A stretch of DNA of 64,000 bases from Methanothrix sp. (GTDB lineage: Archaea > Halobacteriota > Methanosarcinia > Methanotrichales > Methanotrichaceae). Below the pieces are notes generated by a model. It saw only the letters and a list, made by a program, of their open reading frames with translations, ran no database searches and was not told the DNA's origin. A program made the position numbers and the translations under genes. Each line of letters opens with the position of its first letter. Position 1 is the first letter of the stretch. Positions 37,594-45,751 of the stretch are shown piece after piece. The stretch is taken from NCBI GenBank assembly GCA_026394555.1, contig JAPKXZ010000052.1, positions 37,376-101,375 on the forward strand. Direction: 5' to 3'.

Positions 37594-37881
37594 TCAACTC
37601 TTTTCCAGCTTTTCTCTGATGCGATGCTGCAATCGTTCTAATGAGCCTTTGGTGCACTGGCGATTCTCACAGGGTGAGAAATCCTTGGGGCTGCAGCCGG
37701 CCAAAAGATCCATGACCCTGTCCGCCACGTCATAGACCTGTAGATCCTCCAGATTTTGCAGAAAGAGTGAGGCCTCTCTGTTGAATTCGCGGCATTTTCC
37801 AGGATCGGAGACCCCACTCTCATGCAGCTCATAAAGCCTATTCAGCTCCTTTTGGACCTTCTGCCAATCATCTCTGTCCAT
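37594..37881 (-). CDS. Small helical protein with cysteine cluster, unknown
   Basis: The protein has 95 residues and is not recognised. It is mostly predicted helical (DWQKVQKELNRLYELHESG at the start, SLERLQHRIREKLEK at the end) with CSPKDFSPCENRQC near residues 63-76, which could bind Zn or Fe-S. It converges with the SemiSWEET gene, with one base between the stops. Confidence 0.55.
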   Translation of the reverse strand: MDRDDWQKVQKELNRLYELHESGVSDPGKCREFNREASLFLQNLEDLQVYDVADRVMDLLAGCSPKDFSPCENRQCTKGSLERLQHRIREKLEKS

Positions 37882-37929
37882 TGCTGTTAAATCTGCTTTT
37901 TCCAGGCATATAAAGCGATGTATTTGATA

Positions 37930-39516
37930 TTAAGGCTGATTTATGGGGGCCGCTCCCTTCACCAGCCCGGTTATCAATGAGAATCCGACACCATTAGCTC
38001 CCGGATTTACGGGCTTGACTTCGAGTCCCCAATTTCCAATAGCCGCACTTCTCAGGAAGTAGTAATCGTAGTTCGAACCCACGAGATGCATTACATTCCG
38101 GTTATCGCCCTGGACAGGAAGAATGCTTCCGTTTGGCTGGATCAAGGTCAAAGTAAAGCCGTCATCCTTCCAGGAAAGACCAATCATCTCTGCCCGTTCC
38201 GAGATAGACGGTCCGGTTTGGTATCCTGAAACTGCCTGGTCTTCTAATCCTAATGATCTCGCAAACTTCAGAGGCGATGCACTTGGATATGCTATGCCGT
38301 TCTCCACCTTTAACGCATTAAGAGCCGTAACCGACTTGGCCCAGGGCAGGGTTATGGCCGTCCCGACTGGAATTGTGTAGTACTTTGCGGATGGAAGGGT
38401 ACTGCTGGGTGCGACATAGGGCTCGTAATAGGGGTAGTATGGGTAATATAACGCAGGATAGGTGTAATATGGATACTGGCAGACTCCATCGATGCATGTT
38501 TTTCCCCGTCCGCAGACCACAGGAGAATGCCGGCACCTCCCGGCCGAATCGCAATAGTCTACTGTGCAGGGATTGTCGTCATTGCATTTTGATGGGTAAA
38601 AACAACCTCTCTTTGGATCGCATTTGTCATAGGTACAAGGTTTGCCGTCATCACAACTCCTGGACGTATGCACGCATTTTCCATTGACACAGGTATCAAT
38701 GGTGCAGGCATTTTGGTCATCGCAATTCTTGGGCGTGTGCACGCATGCAGTACCATTGAAAGAGTCGATGGTACAGGGATTTTCATCATCGCAGCTTGTT
38801 GTTGTGTGGTGGCACACTCCTTCAAAGCAGTAATCAAAGGTGGCGGGATCTCTATCATCGCAATTCTTCGGTTTATGCTCGCACCTTGTCCCGTTGAGAG
38901 TATCCACAGTGCAGGGATCATGATCATCGCAGCTCTGGGGTTGGCGGGCCATGAGCGCCTCGTCTGAGGATAGAGCAGTGCTATTATTTTCGCTTATGAT
39001 GCTGCCGCCAATTATGGGCTGTGCCTTTGCCTCTTCCATGACCTTTTGAGTTCCATTGATTGTGGTATTCTCTTTGGCGACCTCATTTTTTATTTCTGGT
39101 AGTACAGGGATTAGAAATTCCACGGAAGAAGAGCTTTTTCCGGGCAAGGGGGTATTGACGCAACCGGATGAGCCGCAGAGGTCTGTGGTATTGACGTTCC
39201 CGTCATCGCAATTATCATCACAGCTTGCCGGTATATAAACGGCTCCCTTTAATACAGGAGGCTCCTGCCCGTTTTGTCTTGAACCCATCCTTTGCGCCGT
39301 GCTGATATCAGCGTCTTTTCCAGATAGCACCAATGCAGAGGAATTTGCATCGTCGCAGCTCTGGGGGGTATGCTGACAAATCGTTCCGTCACAAAGGTCC
39401 ATGGTACAGGGATTTTTATCATCACAATCCCCGCACTGGGCTGAAGCATAGCTCGTTAACGATAAAACACTGAAAATAAATATGATAAAAGACACGCAAC
39501 GCTTATTTCTTCTCAT
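37930..39516 (-). CDS. Secreted protein with Dictyostelium-type CTDC repeats
   Basis: The start is placed at ATG 39516 (MRRNKRCVSF), giving 528 residues and a clean signal peptide (FIIFIFSVLSLTSYASAQ); the ORF-track start at 39546 is TTG. About eight repeats of the form CDDxNPCTxDxCxxGxCxH follow, for example CDDQNACTIDTCVNGKCVH. This is the cysteine pattern of the CTDC repeat known from slime-mould extracellular-matrix proteins. A Tyr/Pro-rich linker (YYTYPALYYPYYPYYEPY) leads to a C-terminal beta domain of about 150 residues. Likely exported and disulfide- or Ca-stabilised; the role (adhesion, sheath) is inference. Confidence 0.75.
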   Translation of the reverse strand: MRRNKRCVSFIIFIFSVLSLTSYASAQCGDCDDKNPCTMDLCDGTICQHTPQSCDDANSSALVLSGKDADISTAQRMGSRQNGQEPPVLKGAVYIPASCDDNCDDGNVNTTDLCGSSGCVNTPLPGKSSSSVEFLIPVLPEIKNEVAKENTTINGTQKVMEEAKAQPIIGGSIISENNSTALSSDEALMARQPQSCDDHDPCTVDTLNGTRCEHKPKNCDDRDPATFDYCFEGVCHHTTTSCDDENPCTIDSFNGTACVHTPKNCDDQNACTIDTCVNGKCVHTSRSCDDGKPCTYDKCDPKRGCFYPSKCNDDNPCTVDYCDSAGRCRHSPVVCGRGKTCIDGVCQYPYYTYPALYYPYYPYYEPYVAPSSTLPSAKYYTIPVGTAITLPWAKSVTALNALKVENGIAYPSASPLKFARSLGLEDQAVSGYQTGPSISERAEMIGLSWKDDGFTLTLIQPNGSILPVQGDNRNVMHLVGSNYDYYFLRSAAIGNWGLEVKPVNPGANGVGFSLITGLVKGAAPINQP

Positions 39517-39605
39517 TTCTTTATCCACACATTTCACTCCCACCAAATCAAGGAGTTCTTTTTATATCTAATTTTCGCTCTTTAGAAGCTCATTTTTTAG
39601 TGATA

Positions 39606-40769
39606 TCAATAGAAATAGCTCAATGTAGTCTGCCGGGCTTTAAGCAGCTCCCGAAGCAGGTCGCTTTGCATGATGAATTTTTTTAAAGGCAATTGCAGCT
39701 TGCCGCAAATATACCACAACGCGCTCTTCATATCCTCGAAGGACAAGGCCTTCTCTTGCATGGCATTTCTCACATTCTCCCTCACGTTAAAGACACCTAA
39801 CGGCACATATCCCGAATAAGCCTCCCGCAAGATGATCGCACCGGCCTGTTTTTTCTCGCGTGCCAGACCCTCCAAGACCGCCATTTTGCAGGAATAGTAG
39901 CATCCACCCACCCGGGAATAGCCCTTCTTGCCCCAATTTTTCTCATAATCGGAGAATATCAGCTCTTCATTCCCCAGGATGTGCAAAAAGGCTTCCATCC
40001 ACTCATACTGCCATGACGTGGGTAGGAGAAGGACGGCGTAATAATTGTTGAGGCTGGAAAACTCCCTCACCTGGCAGCAATCGATGGGGTCATAATCCCT
40101 GACCTTTTGCAAAAGCCGGTTGGCCAGGGTGCTGTCACAGGCGGTGATGGACCAGCGTGTGGGAACCAGGCGGCGTCTTTTCTTGGTACCCATGGTTCCC
40201 ATGGAGAATGCCTTCTCTATGCTGGAGAAAGGCAGGCCCTTCTGGTGCAGATCAACAACAGCGTCCGCCGCCAGGAGGTCGCCGTCGTAATAGACCTTCT
40301 CTAAATTCGGATCCCACCTGGCATTCCCAATTTCCAGCTTTTCCAGAGGCGCACTGGGACCGAAGGGAGTGTGCTCATCACTAAAGGACATGCCTTTAGG
40401 AGCGTGGTGGAATTCGGCTTCACTCTCAATGGAGGAAGCGGAGAGGGATATGTCCCGAAGTTTGTCCAAGTAGCGACCTTGCAGTTGTGTGACTTTAACG
40501 GATCTTTTGCCTCTGATCAGGTTTAGCCGGTATCTTATGATCTCCTCCTGGGTCTTCTTTTCCGGTATCCATGACTCCGGCCGGTCCATGATGATGGTGT
40601 CTCCGTGCAGAGGTGCGATCATGGGACCGGCGTAAACCTTAGGATAGTTCCAGCTACCAATGAAGACGGAAGGTGGAGTGCTGCCATCAAGCTTTGTGCC
40701 CACTTCTTGCGAAGGGATATACATATTGGCTGTCAATTTTTTCAGATAGGCTTCCTTGCCTTTGATCAT
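39606..40769 (-). CDS. nreA: NreA-type DNA repair protein with PCNA-binding tail
   Basis: The start at ATG 40769 ([12 protein letters not shown], 387 residues) is preferred to the ORF-track start, which adds 26 residues of poor character. Conserved Nre features are [19 protein letters not shown] near the N-terminus, [18 protein letters not shown] and [12 protein letters not shown] in the middle, and [22 protein letters not shown]. The last residues, QTTLSYFY, fit a PCNA-interacting peptide. The N-terminal C4 zinc finger usual for Nre proteins is not visible in any extension of the frame. Nre proteins take part in archaeal DNA damage repair. Confidence 0.87.
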   Translation of the reverse strand: MIKGKEAYLKKLTANMYIPSQEVGTKLDGSTPPSVFIGSWNYPKVYAGPMIAPLHGDTIIMDRPESWIPEKKTQEEIIRYRLNLIRGKRSVKVTQLQGRYLDKLRDISLSASSIESEAEFHHAPKGMSFSDEHTPFGPSAPLEKLEIGNARWDPNLEKVYYDGDLLAADAVVDLHQKGLPFSSIEKAFSMGTMGTKKRRRLVPTRWSITACDSTLANRLLQKVRDYDPIDCCQVREFSSLNNYYAVLLLPTSWQYEWMEAFLHILGNEELIFSDYEKNWGKKGYSRVGGCYYSCKMAVLEGLAREKKQAGAIILREAYSGYVPLGVFNVRENVRNAMQEKALSFEDMKSALWYICGKLQLPLKKFIMQSDLLRELLKARQTTLSYFY

Positions 40770-40902
40770 AATTAAAATGATCCGACAAATTCGAATAAAA
40801 GCATAATGGACGCGGGGCGAAAGTGAAGAGAATGCTAGGACTAGCACGCCAGGGGAACATATTTACATTCAAAGCGTCAATAATCTGTCGAGGTGTCCTC
40901 AG

Positions 40903-41646
40903 ATGAAATGGACTATGATAATAATAGCATTAATGATGGTGCTATGTAGCAATGCATTTGGACAGATGGACCCATATTCCACCACCGCAACGGGCGGCGC
41001 ACCCACACCAAGCACTCCCAGCAGCGCAGAATCGCTGGGCCTGCAAGTGCCAACGGACGTCACAGCATCCCAGCAAGCCCCAAGCGCGCAGGAGAGTACG
41101 CAAACTCTGATGAGCACGAGCCAGGATGCAGCTTATGCCTTTGCGCCTAAGGGATCAAGGGGCAGCGCGACCAATCAGGTCTACAATAAAATGATAGTAC
41201 CCACCGGAAGCTCTGCGCCCAATAGCCTTTATATCTCCTATGCACCACGAACCGTAGCAAGCTGCAATCTTTATGCCAACCTGGCCTTATGGATGCAGAC
41301 CTCGGGAACAGGCAATATATGGTTTTATGAGTGGTATCCGAGCGGCATGCTGGATACTAACTACGCAGGATTCGTCAATTACCCGGGCTGGTACAAGAGA
41401 TGGTTCTTTGCTGATAAACCTGGCTGGCACATCCTCCAGTATTATTGCAGCGGCTGGAGCAACTATGCCTACATTTATGTCTCCGGCCCCGGCGGTTATT
41501 GGGTCAATCCGAACCCGAGTCCCGATCCTATGCCATATCCTTATCCCTACTGGGACAGCCCGATAACCTACACATATCCTCCCACCGGCCATACTTACTA
41601 CTCTTATCAATGGACCACATCCACGGGAAATCATCGTGGGGAGTAA
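40903..41646 (+). CDS. Secreted Tyr/Trp-rich protein, paralogue of the 483-1640 domain
   Basis: The protein has 247 residues with signal peptide MIIIALMMVLCSNAFG. After a Ser/Thr-rich stretch (about 20-75) comes a domain at about 95-200: LYISYAPRTVASCNLYANLALW, WFYEWYPSGMLDTNY, WYKRWFFADKPGWHILQYYCSGWSNYAYIYV. The order of motifs parallels residues 95-215 of the protein at 483-1640. The Pro/Tyr-rich tail (PNPSPDPMPYPYPYW) replaces the cysteine repeats of that protein. Function unknown; probably cell-surface. Confidence 0.65.
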   Translation: MKWTMIIIALMMVLCSNAFGQMDPYSTTATGGAPTPSTPSSAESLGLQVPTDVTASQQAPSAQESTQTLMSTSQDAAYAFAPKGSRGSATNQVYNKMIVPTGSSAPNSLYISYAPRTVASCNLYANLALWMQTSGTGNIWFYEWYPSGMLDTNYAGFVNYPGWYKRWFFADKPGWHILQYYCSGWSNYAYIYVSGPGGYWVNPNPSPDPMPYPYPYWDSPITYTYPPTGHTYYSYQWTTSTGNHRGE

Positions 41647-41667
41647 GTAAAATCAACCGAAAAGATG

Positions 41668-41685
41668 GAGACCCTTTTTTTTTCG
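41668..41685 (+). terminator. Oligo-T terminator after the Tyr-rich secreted gene
   Basis: A run of nine T preceded by gagaccc starts 28 bases after the stop at 41646, consistent with archaeal T-rich termination. Confidence 0.5.
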
Positions 41686-41739
41686 GCCTTTAACCGGCTG
41701 GTGTAAGGGTCGATGATTCTCTTATTTATCTCGTGGTGT

Positions 41740-41792
41740 CAAGGGGTAGAGAAGACCGCATCCTTCAGGGTGCGGATGAATCGTACCCCTTG
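41740..41792 (+). other. Left-end nested hairpin of the TnpB element
   Basis: An outer 9-bp stem (caaggggta / taccccttg) encloses an 8-bp stem ccgcatcc-ttca-gggtgcgg with one G-U pair. The inner loop has the same size and stem geometry as the right-end hairpin, which supports a role as a paired element end. Confidence 0.6.
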
Positions 41793-41843
41793 CATAACCA
41801 CCAAAAATTATAAATCTAATAAATGTTTTTAGTATCTAATAAC

Positions 41844-42905
41844 ATGTACCGCACTATCAAGATAAAGCTAGATAAGTCTAATGAACTCATCCAGACAGCT
41901 CGGCTTTGGAACGCGGCTTGCCAGGATGTCATAGACTATGGTTTTGTGGCACATGATTACAACAAAACCAGACTTAACAAGGCTACATATAAAGATCTCC
42001 GAGAAAAGTATTCTACATTGCCTTCAGCTCTTCTCCAAACTGCAAGGGATCAAGCCAGCGACATGCTTAAGAGACTCAAATACGAAACTAAGCCTTTCAA
42101 GCATCCTTTCGGGGCTGTCCGATTCGACGTTAGGACCATGAAGGTATTCTTAGAATCGGGATACTGTAAGCTTACGACCGTTTTTGGAAGACTACGATAT
42201 GACTTCCAGTTAGCGGACTATTACCAGAAATATGCTACTTGGAAAGTCATGAATGCTCAACTGAAGATAGCTAAGAATGCTTGTTACCTCAATGTTCAAG
42301 TAGAGCAACCCGACCCAGAAACAATCGCTGGAGATAAGAGGATCGGGGTAGATCTTGGAATTAATAATATAGCTGTATGTAGCGATAATACGTTCTGGAA
42401 ATCTGGTCCTGTCAAAACGGTCAAAGGCAAATATCAATATTTGAGATCTAAAATTCAGTCCATAGGCACTCGATCAGCTAAAAGGAAACTTCAAACCCTT
42501 TCTGGTCGAGAGAGACGGTTTCAGAAGGACATGAATCATCAAATCGCAAACTGGATACTATCTAAATCATATGACACAATCGCTCTGGAAGATCTAACCT
42601 ATATCAGGAACAGTAAGAAGAATAAGAAACTCGGAAAGTGGAGCTTCGCAGAACTGAGAAGTATCATAGAATACAAGGCGATCGCTATCGGAAAGAAGGT
42701 AGTTGCCATAGACCCGAGATATACTTCTCGCACATGCTCCAAATGTGGATTTCAGAAGAAGGAAAACCGCAATGGTAGAACCTTCAAATGCAAAAACTGT
42801 GGCTTCCAGATCGATGCAGATTTGAATGCATCCAGGAACATCGCTACCTTCAGTAGAACTGACCGTAGCAGGCTGCCTGTCAACCAGCCAATCGTAGCGG
42901 GCTAA
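41844..42905 (+). CDS. tnpB: TnpB RNA-guided nuclease of IS200/IS605 type
   Basis: The protein has 353 residues from ATG 41844 (MYRTIKIKLDKS); ATG 41823 adds seven residues. The RuvC-like active site appears intact: GVDLGINNIAV (RuvC-I Asp), IALEDLTYIRN (RuvC-II Glu) and DADLNASRNIA (RuvC-III Asp). The zinc finger CSKCGFQKKENRNGRTFKCKNCG lies between II and III. TnpB proteins cleave DNA under guide RNA control and help the element persist. An intact site suggests an active nuclease. Confidence 0.92.
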   Translation: MYRTIKIKLDKSNELIQTARLWNAACQDVIDYGFVAHDYNKTRLNKATYKDLREKYSTLPSALLQTARDQASDMLKRLKYETKPFKHPFGAVRFDVRTMKVFLESGYCKLTTVFGRLRYDFQLADYYQKYATWKVMNAQLKIAKNACYLNVQVEQPDPETIAGDKRIGVDLGINNIAVCSDNTFWKSGPVKTVKGKYQYLRSKIQSIGTRSAKRKLQTLSGRERRFQKDMNHQIANWILSKSYDTIALEDLTYIRNSKKNKKLGKWSFAELRSIIEYKAIAIGKKVVAIDPRYTSRTCSKCGFQKKENRNGRTFKCKNCGFQIDADLNASRNIATFSRTDRSRLPVNQPIVAG

Positions 42906-42918
42906 CTAACCACTAGCT

Positions 42919-42952
42919 ACAAGCCCCGTCCTTTAGGGCGGGGTAGTTGACT
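42919..42952 (+). other. Right-end hairpin of the TnpB element, likely guide-RNA scaffold end
   Basis: The stem ccccgtcc-ttta-gggcgggg (42924-42943) is followed by tagttgac. In this family the guide segment begins just after the right end. Here that is tcgaataccatgcccttcag, which is antisense to the 3' end of the esterase gene. Confidence 0.65.
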
Positions 42953-43907
42953 CGAATACCATGCCCTTCAGCTCTTCTTCGATCGCCTCATTCATCTGTG
43001 CGCAGTAGCCATGCACGTTGCACCCAACGGTGTGCATTCTCTTTGGCTGCACTCCTCGGGCATAGGTCTGTTCTGCCAATTGGTAAGGTATGATGGTATC
43101 ATTGCGGGAATGGATCATGACCAGCGGGCGAGGTGCGATCTTGTAAAGGTAGGTCTCGGGATCGATGGACCGGTAGAATCGGACCATATTCTTATCCACT
43201 ACACCTGCCAAAGCGATTGCTTCATCAGTTCCATAGCCGCAGGTGCTGATGGCCAAAACGCCCTTCGCCCTGCCGTCCAGGGCACAGGCCATGATGGCAA
43301 AACGGCCTCCGTTGCTCTCCCCGGCATAGATGATGCGCGTCGGGTCGATCTCTGGCCGGCTGCGCAGTACTTCCCCAGCCGCCAGGGCATCATAAACCAT
43401 TCTATGCTCAGTAGGCTCAACGCCTTTTAAAAACATCTGTAGATCGGCTTTTGCATCGATTCCCCCCAAATTTCTCTGGTCAAGGGTGATGCTGGCAAAT
43501 CCCAGGTCGGCCAGGTACCTGGCCAGCTTCTGCTCTTGCTCTTTATGAACGGTAGCGCCGGGCAAGAGCACAATGCCGGGAATGCTTCCTTTCTTTGCAT
43601 CTGCATCCGGCGCGGGGATTCTCAAGAGCGCTGCAATCTTCGCATCACGGCTCTGGAACTGTACTGCAGAGAGGGTGCTGTTGCCGTCATCCTCGGGCGG
43701 GCTCAGATTGTATTGGGGCATGGATACTTTGTACTCTAAAATTCCTTTTTCGGATACTGTCCATGGCCCGGCGGATGTGCTATCCGAAAAAAAATGCCAT
43801 CCCAAAAAGAGAGCGATGACGCCAACCAGAAGCATCACTGCGGTGCCCTTCCTCTGCCCCAACATCTTCGAATGCACCTCTTCAGATGGAGGGTTTCCAT
43901 TGTTCAT
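42933..43907 (-). CDS. Alpha/beta hydrolase, acetyl-esterase/peptidase-like, membrane-anchored
   Basis: The protein has 324 residues. One N-terminal membrane segment (TAVMLLVGVIALFLGWHFF) anchors an extracytoplasmic hydrolase. The core reads GIVLLPGATVHKEQEQKLARYLADLGF, then YAGESNGGR with nucleophile Ser in GxSxG, Asp in HSRNDTIIP and His in NVHGYC. This is a complete triad. The last residues, ESTTPP and the stop codon, are encoded by the right end of the TnpB element, so the native C-terminus has been replaced. Substrate unknown. The gene overlaps its upstream neighbour by 26 bases. Confidence 0.8.
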   Translation of the reverse strand: MNNGNPPSEEVHSKMLGQRKGTAVMLLVGVIALFLGWHFFSDSTSAGPWTVSEKGILEYKVSMPQYNLSPPEDDGNSTLSAVQFQSRDAKIAALLRIPAPDADAKKGSIPGIVLLPGATVHKEQEQKLARYLADLGFASITLDQRNLGGIDAKADLQMFLKGVEPTEHRMVYDALAAGEVLRSRPEIDPTRIIYAGESNGGRFAIMACALDGRAKGVLAISTCGYGTDEAIALAGVVDKNMVRFYRSIDPETYLYKIAPRPLVMIHSRNDTIIPYQLAEQTYARGVQPKRMHTVGCNVHGYCAQMNEAIEEELKGMVFESTTPP

Positions 43908-44193
43908 CGGTCAATTTGGTCAAGGTGCCGTTCTTATTCAATTCATAGCCGATAGGAATTTTTCCCCAGCTCCACAGGCTCGTAGGTGCGTTGTTTTTTG
44001 AGCTGTTTGTCTCTGTCTGGTTGGTTTGATTTTGGGTAATTGTGGCGTTCTCTGATTGATTGGCTGAATCGCTGGTGAAGTTGGCCAGGATTGTCATGCC
44101 GCTTTCCTGGTTGATCTTAATAGCTTCCAGTGACTGAGAGCTACAAGCCAGCGCAAAAAGGATCAAAGCTGAAATTATCAAATTTCTCATACC
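43882..44193 (-). CDS. Small secreted lipoprotein-like protein
   Basis: The start at 44193 (MRNLIISALILFALACSSQ) gives 103 residues and a signal peptide with a lipobox-like ALACSS. The ORF-track start at 44463 overlaps another gene and adds non-natural sequence. The mature part is Asn/Gln/Thr-rich (NQSENATITQNQTNQTETNSS, many N-x-S/T sites), then SLWSWGKIPIGYELNKNGTL. It overlaps the hydrolase start, suggesting joint export. Function unknown. Confidence 0.55.
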   Translation of the reverse strand, partial: GMRNLIISALILFALACSSQSLEAIKINQESGMTILANFTSDSANQSENATITQNQTNQTETNSSKNNAPTSLWSWGKIPIGYELNKNGTLTKLTDEQWKPSI

Positions 44194-44357
44194 ATATCTG
44201 AAGCGTTTCCTTATTTCTATACTTTTCCTTTCGAGCTTTCGAGAAGAGGGTAACGTCGGCCTTTTCAGTAACCGGTATCTCTGCATCCGGGCAATGAAAG
44301 CGGCTGGTATAATCTTCAAACCATTGGTGGCAGAAAAAAAGGTGTTTACTATCCATG

Positions 44358-44693
44358 TCAGGCTTTGGGGCACGAATCGTTCTTGAACGCGAATTTCATA
44401 TCCGAGCTGTCCACTTGCCATGCCCCCAGGCTCTCGTCCTTTAGAAAGCCCATGGAAAGCCATAGCCCACCCGGAAATGTGCTCTCACCCGGGTGCTCTT
44501 CATTGAACCGGCAGAAGAGATCATAGACGGCATGCCATCCCTCTCTCCCCATGTGCGGCCTGCCCTCCAGGACATATTCTACCTCATCCCAGTTGGAGAC
44601 GGCCATCTTTAATAGAGCGATGAGCACGTCGCATTCTTTTTGGCAGGAGGAGAAGACGGCCCTTACCTGTTCTTCGCTTAAGATCGATTTCAT
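44358..44693 (-). CDS. Hypothetical protein, 111 residues
   Basis: Not recognised. It is soluble, with helical N-terminal SEEQVRAVFSSCQKECDVLIALLKMAV and a GREGWHAVYDLFCRFNEEHPGE middle part; three of four cysteines lie in the first 65 residues. It starts 11 bases after the upstream small zinc-type protein gene on the same strand, so the two may form an operon with ubiX. Confidence 0.6.
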   Translation of the reverse strand: MKSILSEEQVRAVFSSCQKECDVLIALLKMAVSNWDEVEYVLEGRPHMGREGWHAVYDLFCRFNEEHPGESTFPGGLWLSMGFLKDESLGAWQVDSSDMKFAFKNDSCPKA

Positions 44694-44704
44694 GAGATAG
44701 GATT

Positions 44705-44923
44705 TCAGTGATGCGCTCCGTGCGCATCCCCGTGCGCGCCGTGGGGCGCAGCATTGGACCCCGCCTTGACAGCCAGGAAATCCTTATCGATATAGGCTTG
44801 ATGTGCCAGGTCCAGGCACTCCTTGCACAGATTAAACATTTCATCCTTGGGGCCGTGAATAGTAGCCAAATTGAGCTTGATAGGTACAGTCTCCTTCTCA
44901 ACAAGACACAGCGCGCACTTCAT
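44705..44923 (-). CDS. Small metal-binding protein with two CxxC and a His-rich tail
   Basis: The protein has 72 residues. CALCLVEKE at the start and CKECLDLAHQAY near 33 make a C4 zinc-ribbon-like site. The C-terminus is Ala/Gly/His repeats (HGAHGDAHGAHH), suggesting extra Ni, Zn or Cu binding. It lies between ubiX and a hypothetical gene. Role unknown; metal storage or delivery is a guess. Confidence 0.65.
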   Translation of the reverse strand: MKCALCLVEKETVPIKLNLATIHGPKDEMFNLCKECLDLAHQAYIDKDFLAVKAGSNAAPHGAHGDAHGAHH

Positions 44924-44958
44924 TTAATTCACCTTGTTAGTTGCTCTGATTCAAACGG

Positions 44959-45549
44959 TTATAAGCATTTCCTTTCAGGCGTTCCTTTCCACCGGCGGTA
45001 AAGATCGTTCTCTACTCCGAGAAGATCGAGTACCCGGCCCACCAGCACATCCACCAGCTCATCAAGGCTTTGGGGCCTGGAGTAGAAGGCAGGGCAGGCC
45101 GGCAGGACAACCGCTCCCGCTTCGGCAGCAGCAACCATGTTGCGCAGCTCTACCAAGCCTAAAGGGGTCTCTCTGGGAACTATTATCAGCCTCCTTTTCT
45201 CTTTGAGGCAGACCTCTGCCGCCCGGGTGATGAGGGTGTCCGAGGAGCCGCAAGCAATTCCAGAGAGCGTTCCCATGCTGCAGGGGATGACGACCATGGC
45301 ATCAAAGAGATGCGAGCCGCTGGCGAATGGCGCGGCAAAGTCGCGGGACGCGTAAACGTGGTCGGCCAGATCTTGCACATCCGTTGGCAGAGAATCGGTC
45401 TCAATTTCAATGATCTTTGCTGCCGTTTCGGTTATTACCAGATGAGTGATGCAGCCCTTCTCCCGCAAGACCTGCAAGAGCCGAATGCCGTACTGCACCC
45501 CCGATGCCCCGCTTATGCCCACAACGATTTCCACATAGATCCCCACCAC
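44959..45549 (-). CDS. ubiX: UbiX-type flavin prenyltransferase
   Basis: The protein has 196 residues. It prenylates FMN to supply the cofactor of UbiD-type decarboxylases. Motifs are VVGISGASGVQYGIRLLQ (flavin phosphate loop), PCSMGTLSGIACG with catalytic-region Ser/Cys, RRLIIVPRETPLGLVELRNM and PACPAFYSRPQ near the end. The start is GTG at 45549; GTG 45534 gives a start closer to typical UbiX. No ubiD is in the window. Confidence 0.93.
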   Translation of the reverse strand: MVGIYVEIVVGISGASGVQYGIRLLQVLREKGCITHLVITETAAKIIEIETDSLPTDVQDLADHVYASRDFAAPFASGSHLFDAMVVIPCSMGTLSGIACGSSDTLITRAAEVCLKEKRRLIIVPRETPLGLVELRNMVAAAEAGAVVLPACPAFYSRPQSLDELVDVLVGRVLDLLGVENDLYRRWKGTPERKCL

Positions 45550-45584
45550 AATTTGTATTTTTAAATATATTAGTTAGTCGCTCT

Positions 45585-45710
45585 GTGCGTCCTTCTGTGA
45601 ACTGTGGTGTCTCTGTGGTGGATTGGTCGTTAGCCACTGGTTATAAAAAACGGCTGACGGTACTACCACCACCGCAGACACAGAGCGCACGGAGGACTCA
45701 CAGAGGCCTC
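45585..45710. repeat. Head-to-head pair of R1-type head sequences
   Basis: The minus strand of 45585-45650 reads ttataaccagtggctaacgacc then accacagagacaccacag, close to the R1 lead and head. The plus strand of 45660-45710 reads accaccgcagacacagagcgcacgg. The GC-rich R1 body is absent, so the head module exists on its own outside the island. Confidence 0.55.
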
Positions 45711-45751
45711 TATTATTCTATTGTATATCAGGTCTCTCTCGCGAAGAGCTC

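Larger units (their letters stand above)
41735..42952 (+). mobile_element. Solo-TnpB IS200/IS605-like element (IS1341 type)
   Basis: One tnpB gene lies between two similar hairpins and no tnpA is present, so the element cannot transpose by itself without a TnpA in trans. The outer boundaries are estimates from the hairpins. The right end carries the usual gccccgtcctttagggcggggtagttgac. The 3' end of tnpB and this right end would be the source of the guide (omega) RNA in such elements. Confidence 0.75.

Noticed and set aside
41740-41792. Nested hairpin read as a tRNA or riboswitch
   Set aside because: No cloverleaf, anticodon arm or known aptamer pattern; the position and its match to the right-end hairpin identify it as an element end.
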